Assembly: GCF_000350085.1 (NCBI RefSeq)
Contig: NZ_CAUM01000143.1
Location: 62,001 to 126,000, forward strand
Origin: Mesorhizobium metallidurans STM 2683
GTDB taxonomy: Bacteria; Pseudomonadota; Alphaproteobacteria; Rhizobiales; Rhizobiaceae
Direction of reading: 5' to 3'
DNA: 64,000 nucleotides
Shown: positions 1 through 8,610 of the stretch, in pieces
How the letters are laid out: every line of letters starts with the position of its first letter
Position numbering within the stretch: position 1 is the stretch's first letter
The notes under the pieces: model-generated
What the model was told of the DNA's origin: nothing
Databases searched by the model: none
The model's input: only the letters and a program-made list of their open reading frames with translations
Program-made: the position numbers and the translations under genes

Positions 1-439
1 GCGGATAGGCGCCGCAGCGGCACAGATTGCCAGCCATGTATTCGCGGATTTCGTCATCCGACCCGGCATGGCCTTCGCGGATGCAGGCGACAGCCGACAT
101 GATCTGTCCCGGCGTGCAATAGCCGCACTGGAACGCGTCCTGTTCGAGGAAGGCAGCCTGCACCGCGTGCAGCGTGCCATCCTCCTGCGCCAGTCCTTCG
201 ATGGATGTGACCGCCCTGCCCTCGGCCTGGACGGCAAGCGTCAGGCAGGCGAGCACGCGCTCACCGTCGACATGCACGGTGCAGGCGCCGCACTGGCCGT
301 GGTCGCAGCCCTTCTTGGTCCCGGTCAGGCCGAGATGGTCGCGCAAGGCATCAAGCAGCGTGACGCGCGGCTCGACTTCCAATTCGTGTTGACGTCCATT
401 GATCTGAAGTTGGATGGGGATTCGGGTTTTGCTTGTCAT
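1..439 (-). CDS. (2Fe-2S)-binding subunit of a molybdenum hydroxylase, partial
   Basis: The first 146 residues of a small iron-sulfur subunit of the xanthine dehydrogenase / CO dehydrogenase / isoquinoline oxidoreductase type are present; the rest lies beyond base 1. The N-terminal plant-type ferredoxin domain carries the first cluster ligands (KGCDHGQCGACTV), then a helical [2Fe-2S] domain with FQCGYCTPGQ and NLCRCGAY is visible. In this family the subunit passes electrons from the molybdopterin subunit to acceptors. The start is the ATG at 439. The TetR gene on the other strand is divergent and may control it, although the operator lies nearer the TetR gene. The substrate cannot be told from this fragment. 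Confidence 0.93.
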   Translation of the reverse strand, partial: MTSKTRIPIQLQINGRQHELEVEPRVTLLDALRDHLGLTGTKKGCDHGQCGACTVHVDGERVLACLTLAVQAEGRAVTSIEGLAQEDGTLHAVQAAFLEQDAFQCGYCTPGQIMSAVACIREGHAGSDDEIREYMAGNLCRCGAYP

Positions 440-548
440 GGTGCGTCTGGCTCCAGTTGCTTGACGCTGAGGGGGAGTGATCTGGCGCCTGGCCGGGAAG
501 CGGCAAGGTCACCAGATGGCTAGGTGTGCGAAGGCGGCGGAGCTGCCG

Positions 549-727
549 ATCTCCCCCCTTGCGGGGGAGATGCCCGGCAGGGCAGAGGGGGGTGGGAAGG
601 ATCGCTACCTTTGCGATTTAGCCCAAATGGAAACCAGTCCGAGGCAGCGATTGTGATTGGTTGATAGGCTGGAGGGACAGCACCCCCCTCTGTCCTGCCG
701 GACATCTCCCCCGCAAGGGGGGAGATT
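549..727. repeat. Intergenic palindromic repeat element A
   Basis: A stretch of about 179 bp has two long inverted arms: roughly 549-593 and 680-727 are reverse complements with few mismatches. Each arm also contains its own small CTCCCCC/GGGGGAG hairpin at the outer end. A similar element with the same outer arms lies at 32065-32238. It is non-coding and looks like a dispersed rhizobial intergenic repeat. It fills most of the 440-918 gap between the divergent oxidoreductase and TetR genes. Confidence 0.85.
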
Positions 728-794
728 GCGCTCTCATTGGCCTTCGCCAATCTCCAGCGTTTGGGGAAGGCTGTGGCCTGCAGGTTCGAAGGAC

Positions 795-824
795 GTGACA
801 TACCGGGTTCCCTGATTATATGAT
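795..824 (+). promoter_or_regulatory. Candidate sigma-70 promoter of the TetR gene
   Basis: GTGACA at 795-800 and TATGAT at 819-824 are separated by 18 bp. This would place the transcription start near 831, just upstream of the operator palindrome. Assigned by eye only. Confidence 0.45.
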
Positions 825-839
825 AAGGCTGCTCCACTA

Positions 840-859
840 AAACGGAGGAGCCTCCGTTT
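840..859. promoter_or_regulatory. TetR-type operator palindrome
   Basis: AAACGGAGG at 840-848 and CCTCCGTTT at 851-859 form a perfect inverted repeat with a 2-bp spacer. It sits at about +10 to +29 of the proposed TetR promoter, a position suited to autorepression. Perfect palindromes of this size beside TetR genes are usually their own operators; binding by this protein is inferred. Confidence 0.7.
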
Positions 860-918
860 ATTAGGTGGGGGCTGACCCGCACGGGTTCAAGCCCCATATT
901 TCGAGAGTGGAGAAAAAA

Positions 919-1536
919 TTGGCTTCGCAGCCGCCCGTTACCGTTGAAGACAACCCCGACGCCGCAGCGACAAAAAAGCTGCGCGCCGATGCGCAACGCA
1001 ACCGCGATCGGCTGGTCGAGGTCGCGGCGGCGGCCTTTGCCGCGCATGGCGTCGATGCCTCGCTGGAAGAGATCGCCCGCCAGGCCGGCGTCGGCATCGG
1101 CACGCTCTACCGGCATTTTCCGACGCGCGAGCATCTGGTCGAGGTGGTTTATCGCCGCGAGGTGGAAGGGCTGTGCCAGGCGGCCGACGAGCTATCCCGC
1201 ACCGAGGCGCCCGATGTCGCGCTGGAACAATGGATGCAGCGCTTCGTCGACTATATCGCCACCAAGCGCGGCCTGACGACGAGCCTGCGCATCCTGATGT
1301 CCACCAACTCGACGCTGTTTTCGGACACTTCGGGCCGGGTGACGCAGGCGCTGCGACGGCTGGTCGAGGCGGCGGTGGCAGCAGGCGCGATTCGCGACGA
1401 TGTCGATAGTTCCGATGTCCTGCATGCGCTCGGCGGCATCTATTCGGCGCCCGACACCAAGGACTGGCGCGACCGCTCGCGCCGGCTGGTCAAGCTCTTG
1501 ATGGATGGTTTGAGGTTTGGGGCTGGGAAGGGGTAA
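919..1536 (+). CDS. TetR/AcrR family transcriptional regulator
   Basis: About 205 residues. An N-terminal TetR HTH is clear: LVEVAAAAFAAHGVDASLEEIARQ, then AGVGIGTLYRHFPTREHLV, where the recognition helix and the YRHF motif are typical. The C-terminal ligand domain is diverged, so the ligand is unknown. I chose the TTG at 919 because GGAG lies 6 bases upstream; a GTG at 907 and an ATG at 865 are in frame. The ATG at 865 would put the start within 6 bp of the operator. It probably represses itself and perhaps the divergent hydroxylase genes. Confidence 0.9.
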   Translation: MASQPPVTVEDNPDAAATKKLRADAQRNRDRLVEVAAAAFAAHGVDASLEEIARQAGVGIGTLYRHFPTREHLVEVVYRREVEGLCQAADELSRTEAPDVALEQWMQRFVDYIATKRGLTTSLRILMSTNSTLFSDTSGRVTQALRRLVEAAVAAGAIRDDVDSSDVLHALGGIYSAPDTKDWRDRSRRLVKLLMDGLRFGAGKG

Positions 1537-1828
1537 GGCTGGGCCGCCGAAAGCGCGGTGCTGCGACGAAGTCCGCTTTGCGCCTAATGTCGGCCATTGG
1601 GATCAGCTTTGCCACTTCTTGGAAGCAGTCATAGCCGATGATGAGCTGGAGGTCGTGATTGCGCAACGAGGTGCATCCAGACCACGAAGCGGCGCCGGCC
1701 GACGGGCAGCGCCGCCATTTTGGGCGCGGTTCGACGTCGCAAGATTTCAGCAGAATTTCAGAAATCTTCCGGTACGCGCCAGTTCTTTGGCTTCATTGTT
1801 CTGAAGAACGAACCGGATGAGGTCGAAC

Positions 1829-2137
1829 ATGTCACCGAATGAGAACACGCGCCAAGCCGCCCGGCAGGAACTCCTGGAATTTGCATCCACCGTCATGGCT
1901 GCGTCGCCTTGTGCGCCCATGCCTGGAACAATGTTCGAAATGCTGGAGATCATGGCCATGGAGAGGCGGATGACTTCCAGCCAAAGTAAAGGCGAACCAA
2001 ATTCTCCTGATCCCTTGACGTCCGCGCCGATTGAGACCCCAATCAGGCAGCGTTTGGTCGAGCTGGTCAGATCGGCATTCAATGTCGCGAGAAAACCCAG
2101 GGAACGTACCACTGGCACTTGGCAGTTGCGAGCTTGA
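1829..2137 (+). CDS. Small hypothetical protein, doubtful
   Basis: A 102-residue frame with a fair ribosome binding site (GATGAGG about 6 bases before the ATG). It has a helical N-terminus and a low-complexity middle, and I recognise no family. Its end overlaps the start of the following regulator by 56 bases in another frame, and a similar-length frame exists on the opposite strand (1747-2118), so coding is uncertain. The 292 bases before it (1537-1828) show no gene or clear signal. Confidence 0.3.
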   Translation: MSPNENTRQAARQELLEFASTVMAASPCAPMPGTMFEMLEIMAMERRMTSSQSKGEPNSPDPLTSAPIETPIRQRLVELVRSAFNVARKPRERTTGTWQLRA

Positions 2138-3605
2138 TCTTGCCCGCGGGCTGCTGCTGCGCGACGGGAAACCTGTTGCTCTGCGCTCCAAGGCGTTTGA
2201 TCTGTTGACCTATCTCAGCAGCAATGTCGGGCGTGTCGCGAGCAAGTCGGAACTGATGTCGGCGGTGTGGCCTGATGTCTTCGTGACCGAGGACTCACTG
2301 ACGCAGGCGGTCAGGGAGTTGCGAAAGGCGCTGCAGGACGAAAGCCAGACCATTATCCGCACGGTTGCCAAACGCGGCTACATCCTCTCTCGTCTCGAAG
2401 CTCCAAAGCAAGAGCGCGCTGGACAGCCAAGCGTTGCGGTGCTGCGCTTCACCAATGAAGGTGCGCCTGAAGACACCCCTCTGGTGGACGGCTTTGCCGA
2501 AGATATCGTCAATGCGTTGGCTCGCTTTGGAACAGTCGTCGTGCTGGCGCGCAATTCCGGCTTTGCCTTCGTCTCGGATTCGACTTCCGATTGGCGTGCC
2601 GTTGGCGACAGCCTTGGCGCCACCTATCTGGTTCGCGGCAGGGCGACAACGCGTGCGGACGGCACGCGGGTCACCGTCAGTCTCACTGCCGCCTCGACGG
2701 GTGGAGTCCTGTGGAGCGATACGTTTTCTGCGTCTGGCGGCCAGATCTTCGACATGCAGGAAGAAATCGCCCACCGTGTAGTGAACCGGCTGGTTGCCCG
2801 GCTCGACGACGCAGGTATCAAGCAGGCATCGCCAAAGCCTCCAGACAGTCTGGCTGCATACGAGCTTCTGCTGCGCGGACTGGCCCGTCTGCGCGGTTAT
2901 GGGGATGACGACAACGAGGTCGCGCGCGGTCTTTTCCAGGCGGCGGTCGCGAAGGACCCGGCCTATGCATTGGCGCATTCCTACGTAGCGCTCACCGAGC
3001 TCATAATCGGCGGTTACGCTGACGCATCAGCGCCCTTGCTTGGTTCGGTGATCGACCGCGCGGAGCATGCCGTGACGCTGGCTCCTGAAGAGCCACGCTG
3101 TCATCGCGTGCTCGCCCAGGCTCTCCTCTCGGCCCGTCGGTTCGAAGCAGCTGAACATCATCTCAAACGCGCCCTCGACCTCAATCCGTATGACGCCGAT
3201 ACCGTTGCCCAGATGGGCTACTTGCTGACGATGAGAGGCAGGCCGCTTGAGGCACTCGCGGCGCTTGATAATGCGATACGGATCAACCCGATCCATCCCG
3301 ATTGGTATTACTTTGATCGCGCCATCGCGCAATACTCGGCTGGAGATTACAAGGCCGCGCTTGTCAGCATGTCCAAGATCCCCTCGAAGACCCCTTGGCG
3401 ACTTACAAGGCTGGCGGGGTGCCACGCGCAACTCGGCGACCTGAAGGAAGCCCAGCGCATCATGGCGGAAGTCAAGCGGATAGCGCCTGACTATTCGCCA
3501 CTGGAGTTTGCGCAAACCGGGCTCGCCTTCGAACATGCGAGCGACATCGAACACCTCGTTGCCGGCGTCGCCAAGGCACTTGCAGCCTATGAGGCCGAAA
3601 CCTGA
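2082..3605 (+). CDS. Winged-helix regulator with TolB-like and TPR domains (CadC/HilA type)
   Basis: About 507 residues. Residues 1-105 are an OmpR/PhoB-type winged helix (LRSKAFDLLTYLSSNVGRV, then the wing motif TVAKRGYIL). Residues 115-245 resemble the TolB-like domain found in such regulators and in rhizobial class III adenylate cyclases (SVAVLRF..., LGATYLVRG). From about residue 260 to the end there are TPR-like helices (ALAHSYVALTELI, HHLKRALDLNPYDADTVAQMG). No membrane segment is visible, so unlike CadC it is probably cytoplasmic. The start at 2082 gives a full DNA-binding domain; an in-frame ATG at 2031 is possible. Target genes are not evident. Confidence 0.85.
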   Translation: MSRENPGNVPLALGSCELDLARGLLLRDGKPVALRSKAFDLLTYLSSNVGRVASKSELMSAVWPDVFVTEDSLTQAVRELRKALQDESQTIIRTVAKRGYILSRLEAPKQERAGQPSVAVLRFTNEGAPEDTPLVDGFAEDIVNALARFGTVVVLARNSGFAFVSDSTSDWRAVGDSLGATYLVRGRATTRADGTRVTVSLTAASTGGVLWSDTFSASGGQIFDMQEEIAHRVVNRLVARLDDAGIKQASPKPPDSLAAYELLLRGLARLRGYGDDDNEVARGLFQAAVAKDPAYALAHSYVALTELIIGGYADASAPLLGSVIDRAEHAVTLAPEEPRCHRVLAQALLSARRFEAAEHHLKRALDLNPYDADTVAQMGYLLTMRGRPLEALAALDNAIRINPIHPDWYYFDRAIAQYSAGDYKAALVSMSKIPSKTPWRLTRLAGCHAQLGDLKEAQRIMAEVKRIAPDYSPLEFAQTGLAFEHASDIEHLVAGVAKALAAYEAET

Positions 3606-3612
3606 GGTAAAC

Positions 3613-3636
3613 CCGGCGCCACGGTCCTGGCGCCGG
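3613..3636. terminator. Stem-loop between convergent genes
   Basis: CCGGCGCCA (3613-3621) and TGGCGCCGG (3628-3636) form a perfect 9-bp stem with a 6-base loop. It lies between the ends of the converging genes at 3605 and 3655. There is no strong T-run, so it may be a bidirectional terminator or only an mRNA end-stabilising hairpin. Confidence 0.5.
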
Positions 3637-3654
3637 CTGATGACGGCCGCCGCG

Positions 3655-5115
3655 TTACGATGCGGCGCGCAGGCTTGGACGGACGCGCCGCCTGCTGGTG
3701 GCGCGCGCCTTCTCCGCAACCGCGCCGGTGATCTCGACCACGGTGTCCTCGCGCGACCTGGCGTTTGTCACCTTGTGGAGCCGCTCATAGGGCAACAGCT
3801 CCTTGACCCGCGCATTGAGCACCGCGACTTCGGCGCGCAGATCCTCACACTCCTGCCTCTGGACATCGTGCTGGATCTGTTCGGATGCCTGCTGCAGGGA
3901 AAGCTGCGAAAAGTTCGCGTTCACCGTCGAAAGGCTCATCTTGTCTTGCTCATTCTCCTTGATGAGCGCGGACAATTTCTGCTCCGCGATCTGCTTTTCG
4001 GCAAAAGCATCGCTCCATTGAACCTTGAGCCTGGCGATCTCGCCGGCGGCTTCGCTGCTCTCATGCGAGGCAAGCTCCAATCGCGATTGCAGGCCCTGAA
4101 TTTCAGACCGCAGGCCGCCCATCTCCGTGAGGCCGCGTTGCAGTTCGGCTTCCCTGTCGCCGTCCCTGATACGCGCCGCTTCCGCCGTTTCCGACAGCTT
4201 GGCTTGCGCGGTATCGAGCAATTTCTGCAGCCGCATTTCCTCTTTTTCGCTCTTGCCGAGCGCGGCCAGCAGGTCCGCAAGCCGCGCCGCGTCATTGGCA
4301 TGCATCGTCGACAGTTCATCCAACCTGTGCCGCGCCTCGGCTTCCCGCTTCAGCGCCTTGTCGAGATCGATCGAAAGGCTGACATGCTTTTCCCGCAGCA
4401 TCTCGTTCTCGCGCGAGCGCCTGTCGACCTCGACCGCCTTGGCCGAAATCGTTTTGACGAGGTCGCCGAACTCCGCTTCGCGTTTTGCGCTCGCATTGCC
4501 TGCCACGACCAGTTCCAGCCTTGCCGCGGCCAGCGCGCTACGAAGCGCCTCCTTGTCCTCGATCAGGCTTGCCTCGTGCTGCTGCAGGGTCTCGATGACG
4601 CTGTCGCGCTCGCGCTGTTTTTTGGTCGCATCGTGAAGCTGGTCCGACAGCGCCCGTTGCTGCGTGGTCAGGCTGGCATTCGTCAGTTCCAATTCGTTCG
4701 CGCGAAGAATGTCTCCGTGCAGAAGTTTCAGGTACTCGCCTGTCAAATGATGCGAGGTCGCGATCTCCGACAGCTTCGCATTGATCTCCCCCATATATTC
4801 CTGCGCATCGTGGAAGAGCTCGTCGACGGCATTCAAGGCAGCCAGTCGGGTTTGGGCGTGGGAAGTCAGCCGCAGCGCGGTTTCGCCCGAATTGTCCTCT
4901 GGCAGCGCATCGTCTTCGGACAGCGGATTGTACTCAAGCAGCGTGTTGTCATTCCTTGCCGCGAGATTCTCGTCCGAGATACCGACCGCGTCCTCCGGCG
5001 GCCACTCATCGTCCAGGTTGATACATTCATCGAACGCATCCGCCAGATCGGATTCGAGCTGCTCGAACGCTCCATCCACAACCTCGGCACGCTTTATCAG
5101 AGCTTTGAATTTCAT
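3655..5115 (-). CDS. Long coiled-coil protein, function unknown
   Basis: 486 residues. The first 85 or so are acidic and proline-containing (DDEWPPEDAVG, SEDDALPEDN). From about residue 90 to 450 the sequence is almost continuous heptad-like Glu/Lys/Ala/Leu coiled coil, and it ends in a short basic tail (RATSRRRVRPSLRAAS). There is no signal peptide, membrane segment or enzymatic motif. The layout resembles intermediate-filament-like or polar scaffold proteins of alphaproteobacteria, but so do many unrelated coiled coils. The ATG at 5115 has GAGGGAGAT 6 bases upstream; the frame stays open to 5373 without a better start. Monocistronic. Confidence 0.8.
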   Translation of the reverse strand: MKFKALIKRAEVVDGAFEQLESDLADAFDECINLDDEWPPEDAVGISDENLAARNDNTLLEYNPLSEDDALPEDNSGETALRLTSHAQTRLAALNAVDELFHDAQEYMGEINAKLSEIATSHHLTGEYLKLLHGDILRANELELTNASLTTQQRALSDQLHDATKKQRERDSVIETLQQHEASLIEDKEALRSALAAARLELVVAGNASAKREAEFGDLVKTISAKAVEVDRRSRENEMLREKHVSLSIDLDKALKREAEARHRLDELSTMHANDAARLADLLAALGKSEKEEMRLQKLLDTAQAKLSETAEAARIRDGDREAELQRGLTEMGGLRSEIQGLQSRLELASHESSEAAGEIARLKVQWSDAFAEKQIAEQKLSALIKENEQDKMSLSTVNANFSQLSLQQASEQIQHDVQRQECEDLRAEVAVLNARVKELLPYERLHKVTNARSREDTVVEITGAVAEKARATSRRRVRPSLRAAS

Positions 5116-5515
5116 GACCGGATCTCCCTCTCGTACAACGCCACCAGGAAGGGAGTTTTCAGGGTTTGATCCTCGCCTCCCATACAGGCCGGATACGGAC
5201 TCAACCTCTTTCCCGATCGTGAGCGCATAGGGCCAAGTTAACGCTAGGCACAGGCATGGCCACTGTCCTCGTCTGTTCGAATGACACAAACGGTGACGAG
5301 GCCGTAACCTTGGCAGATGGAAGCCGGATTGAAAAATATAAGCATTCAAAACACTTAGAATGAACCCTGCCAAGCGATGTGTCTCCAGTACAACTTCCTC
5401 GCGCAGGCTCGCCCGGCTTCTATCCGGGAGAGGGCGATATTCCGGTCACGGTTGGAGACTTGAGCCTTCGAAGAGGCTCGGCAAATCATCGGGCAGTATT
5501 TCGTCGCAGCGAGGC
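5116..5515. other. Intergenic region
   Basis: 400 bases between two minus-strand genes. An AT-rich patch near 5325-5365 could hold the promoter of the coiled-coil gene. GAGCCT (5462-5467) and AGGCTC (5474-5479) form a 6-bp stem about 40 bases after the ankyrin gene and may be a weak terminator. I see no gene. Confidence 0.5.
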
Positions 5516-6187
5516 TTACTTGCCCTCGAAGAACCTATGGATCGCGGCTTCCAGCTTTTCGATGAGGTGATGGTTACGGATGCTGCCAGCCCAGATCAGG
5601 GCGTTCAGCCTCATCTCCTTGTTGAGAAAGTTCACTTTCCCCGATTCCAGCAAATATTCCGCGATCTCGTAGTGCCGTCCCTTGATGGCCTCGATGAGTG
5701 CGTTGTTTCGTCCTGTCTTGTCCGTCAGATTTACGTCGGCACCGTTCTCCAGAAGCAACTTGACGACATCCAGATGCCCGTTCTTTGCTGCTTCAATCAG
5801 CGCCGTCCTGCCGTAGTAGTCGGCTCGCGCATTGATCTCTATCTTGGGATGTTTGACGAGGGCCGAAACAGGGGCGTAGTGGCCCCTGGCTGAAGCCAGG
5901 CTCAAAGGCGTGCTCTTCCATTTGTTCCTGGAATTCACATCGATTGCCGGATTTTCGATCAATGCTTCGACTGCCGCGGTGCGGGCATTGAGGGCTGCAA
6001 GATGAAGCGCCGACCAGCCGCCTTCGTCCATTTCGTTGATGTCGGCGCCGGCCGCCAACTCCGATCGAACGGCTTCCGCATCGCCTTTTTCCGCCGCGAC
6101 CAGCAGGTTGGGCCAACCTCTCGCCTCTTCGGCTTCCAAGCTTTTGGTCAATGCAGCCGTCTCCCGGATATTCCCGCAGAGTATCAT
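5516..6187 (-). CDS. Ankyrin repeat protein
   Basis: 223 residues made of about five ankyrin repeats from residue 25 on, with repeat cores such as LLVAAEKGDAEAVRSELAAG, GWSALHLAALNARTAAVEAL, GRTALIEAAKNGHLDVVKLL and GADVNLTDKTGRNNALIEAI. There is no signal peptide, so it probably acts in the cytoplasm as a protein-protein interaction module. No partner is suggested by the neighbours, which lie on their own transcription units. Confidence 0.88.
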   Translation of the reverse strand: MILCGNIRETAALTKSLEAEEARGWPNLLVAAEKGDAEAVRSELAAGADINEMDEGGWSALHLAALNARTAAVEALIENPAIDVNSRNKWKSTPLSLASARGHYAPVSALVKHPKIEINARADYYGRTALIEAAKNGHLDVVKLLLENGADVNLTDKTGRNNALIEAIKGRHYEIAEYLLESGKVNFLNKEMRLNALIWAGSIRNHHLIEKLEAAIHRFFEGK

Positions 6188-6381
6188 ACAATCCGCGACA
6201 ATGGGGAGGAACCCTAAAGTCCGTCGGGGTCAAAGCTTGAGTGATGTCTGCCCGAAATGGACATCGAGATCGGCGCCTCACGTCCGTTTCGTCACATTCT
6301 CCTGATATCGACTCGCTTTGGCGATTGGCGGGACTAGATAAGATTGGCGCGCCGGGCGGAGCGATACAGAAGGATCTCAAC

Positions 6382-7236
6382 ATGCCTGAACAGATTACCC
6401 TGAACAGACCCGAACAGATTGCCTTGAACGACGGCTCCGCCATTCCCCAGATTGGCCTTGGCGTGTGGCAGGTCGATCCCGCCATTACGGCGCAAGTCGT
6501 GGGCTGGGGGATCGAGGCTGGCTACAGGCTGATCGACACCGCCGAGGGCTACCAGAACGAGGAAGGGGTCGGACAGGCAATCCGCACGGCCGGCGTGCCG
6601 AGACGCGAGTTGTTCATCACCTCTAAGCTGCGCAACGGCGCGCATCAGCGTGACGCCGCTCTGCGGGCTTTCGACGAAACGATGAGCAAGCTCGGGATAG
6701 ACCGGATCGACCTGTTCCTGATCCATTGGCCGGTGCCCAGCCAGGATAAATATGTCGAGGCATGGAAGACATTGATCGACCTCAGGCAAGCCGGCCGCAT
6801 CAAGTCGATCGGCGTCTCGAATTTCAACCAGGACCATCTGGAGCGGATCATCGGCGAGACCGGCGTGACGCCCACGGTCAACCAGATCGAGTTGCACCCT
6901 CGCTTTCAGCAGCGCGACATCTGGGACTATCATACAAAACACGACATCCGCATCGAAAGCTGGAGCCCGCTGGGCAGCGGCCGGCTGCTAAGCGACCCGA
7001 CCCTGGCAGGCATCGCCAGGAAGCACGGCAAGTCGGTGGCCCAGATCATCATCCGGTGGCATCTCCAGGAAGGGCTGATCGTCATTCCGAAGTCGATCCA
7101 TCAGGAGCGGATCGCCGCAAATTTCAACGTCTTCGATTTCGAGCTGGGACCGAACGACCTCGAGGCCATCCGCGGCCTGGACTCGCCCGACGGCCGCACC
7201 GGACCGAACCCCGCCACGGCCGCGTTCCTGTTTTGA
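6382..7236 (+). CDS. Aldo/keto reductase
   Basis: 284 residues, the usual length for the 2,5-diketo-D-gluconate reductase type of AKR. It is a TIM barrel with the signature GYRLIDTAEGYQNEEGVG (catalytic Asp and Tyr), the Lys in ITSKL, and the His in LIHWP. The C-terminal NADPH-binding motif VIPKSIHQERIAANFNVFDF is present. The ATG at 6382 has AAGGAT upstream; the frame is open further 5' but lacks a ribosome binding site. It likely reduces aldehydes or small ketones with NADPH. Transcribed alone. Confidence 0.93.
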   Translation: MPEQITLNRPEQIALNDGSAIPQIGLGVWQVDPAITAQVVGWGIEAGYRLIDTAEGYQNEEGVGQAIRTAGVPRRELFITSKLRNGAHQRDAALRAFDETMSKLGIDRIDLFLIHWPVPSQDKYVEAWKTLIDLRQAGRIKSIGVSNFNQDHLERIIGETGVTPTVNQIELHPRFQQRDIWDYHTKHDIRIESWSPLGSGRLLSDPTLAGIARKHGKSVAQIIIRWHLQEGLIVIPKSIHQERIAANFNVFDFELGPNDLEAIRGLDSPDGRTGPNPATAAFLF

Positions 7237-7354
7237 CGAGCAAACTTGAAGGTGTGCAGCGTATCAGGTCGGATCTGCGAGCCCTGCCTCGATCGTAGCC
7301 GGCGAGTTGGGCTGTCGATTAGCCGTTGCCGATGGACGAGGGGTTGGTAGACCC

Positions 7355-7648
7355 CTATTGGGCCTGCCGGCCGGAAATCACCCTCAGCCAGGGTGCCAGA
7401 TGGAAGGCGCTCATCAGGAGATACATCGCCGGCATTCCGGTTAGAGGCAGGCCGGTGAGCGGCGAGGCATTCGCCCCCATGCACAGCATCGCCGCATCGT
7501 CGCTGAGAATGGTGAGCAGCGCCATCAGGGCGAAGGTCGGGGCCGCGGCAAGGCACAGCCAGTCGGCAATGCCAGGGGCCGCCGCGCCAGCCGCATTTGC
7601 GTTTTCACTGGGGATAGTGCCGCTGGCATCTGTATGGGTCATGCTCAT
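7355..7648 (-). CDS. Small two-helix membrane protein
   Basis: 97 residues. A Ser/Thr/Ala-rich N-terminus is followed by two likely membrane helices (about residues 27-50, DWLCLAAAPTFALMALL, and 66-90, MPAMYLLMSAFHLAPWL). CAGGAGA lies 6 bases before the ATG. It follows the DUF899 gene on the same strand with a 113-base gap and may be co-transcribed. No known domain is recognised. Confidence 0.72.
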   Translation of the reverse strand: MSMTHTDASGTIPSENANAAGAAAPGIADWLCLAAAPTFALMALLTILSDDAAMLCMGANASPLTGLPLTGMPAMYLLMSAFHLAPWLRVISGRQAQ

Positions 7649-7761
7649 GATCTGTCTCCTGCAGCAGAGCGCGGCTGCGCCACTGGCGCGAGCCAAGGAG
7701 GAGCGGAGCGCCGGCGCCCTGGATGAACGGCGCGCCAGGCGCTCCCGCCAAATCCACCGCC

Positions 7762-8511
7762 CTAGTCGTCCTTGTTCCGGAATGCCGCCTCGCCGGCATC
7801 GGAGACTTCGGCCCATTTCTTGTCGGGCGCGGCCTCGTAATTGTCGTTCCAGTTCCACCATTTGTAGGTCGGGGTCTGGGGGTAGCCTTCGGGCGAATCC
7901 TCCCAAACCTCCTGGCGGCCGAGCGGCGTCGCGTCGAGATAGCTCCAGACCGTCCCCATCGCCTCGTCGCCGCGGCTGTTGATGAGATAGGTGCGGAAGA
8001 TGCTTTTCCCGTCGCGGATGAACACGTTGTGGCCGTGCCACTCGTCGACGCCGAAGTCGGCGTCGAAGCTGTCGGTGATGGTGTACCAGGGCATCTCCCA
8101 GCCCATCCGCTTCTTCAGCCGCGCAATGTCGGCCTGCGGCGCGCGCGAGGCGTAGACGAGCGTGGTGTCGCGGGCGTTCAGATGAGCGAGATTGGAGACC
8201 TGATCGGCCCCGAGCGAGCAGCCGCGGCAGGCGTGCTCGGGCCAGCCATAGACCCCCGGCTCGAAGAAAGCGCGGTAGACGATAAGCTGGCGGCGGCCCT
8301 CGAACAGATCGAGCAGGCTCGCCTTCCCGTCAGGCCCCTCGAACGCATACGGCTTCTCCACCGCCATCCACGGCATGCGCCGACGCTCGGCGGCAAGCGC
8401 GTCCTTGGCGCGGAGCGTGGCCTTTTCCTTCACCAGCAGCCCTTCGCGCGCGGCCTCCCACGCTTGCTGCGAAACAACAGGTGGTGTCTTCATTGCGGTG
8501 TGCTTGGTCAT
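7762..8511 (-). CDS. DUF899 thioredoxin-fold protein
   Basis: 249 residues matching the DUF899 family, which has a thioredoxin/peroxiredoxin-like fold. Visible family features are WMAVEKPYAFEGPDGKASL, the CRGCS motif that resembles a redox-active Cys pair (PEHACRGCSLGADQV), and the end motif with many Trp residues (YKWWNWNDNYEA). The reaction is not known. The ATG at 8511 has AAGGAG 7 bases upstream. It is divergent from the HTH gene at 8654, separated by a triple direct repeat. Confidence 0.9.
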   Translation of the reverse strand: MTKHTAMKTPPVVSQQAWEAAREGLLVKEKATLRAKDALAAERRRMPWMAVEKPYAFEGPDGKASLLDLFEGRRQLIVYRAFFEPGVYGWPEHACRGCSLGADQVSNLAHLNARDTTLVYASRAPQADIARLKKRMGWEMPWYTITDSFDADFGVDEWHGHNVFIRDGKSIFRTYLINSRGDEAMGTVWSYLDATPLGRQEVWEDSPEGYPQTPTYKWWNWNDNYEAAPDKKWAEVSDAGEAAFRNKDD

Positions 8512-8610
8512 TGGTCTTCTCCTTTGCCAGTCTGTCGTTGCGACGTGTTGTTGCGCGTTGATCGTGAGGTAGAGTACCGCCGCTGTGCTGGAAGGTGGGA
8601 GTTACAAGTG

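Noticed and set aside
1747..2118. Minus-strand frame of 123 residues opposite the small hypothetical
   Set aside because: No ribosome binding site or family likeness; listed only as a reason for doubt about the plus-strand frame.
3508..5169. Long open frame on the plus strand (553 residues)
   Set aside because: It is antisense to the coiled-coil gene, has no ribosome binding site and no family likeness; it comes from GC-rich codon bias.
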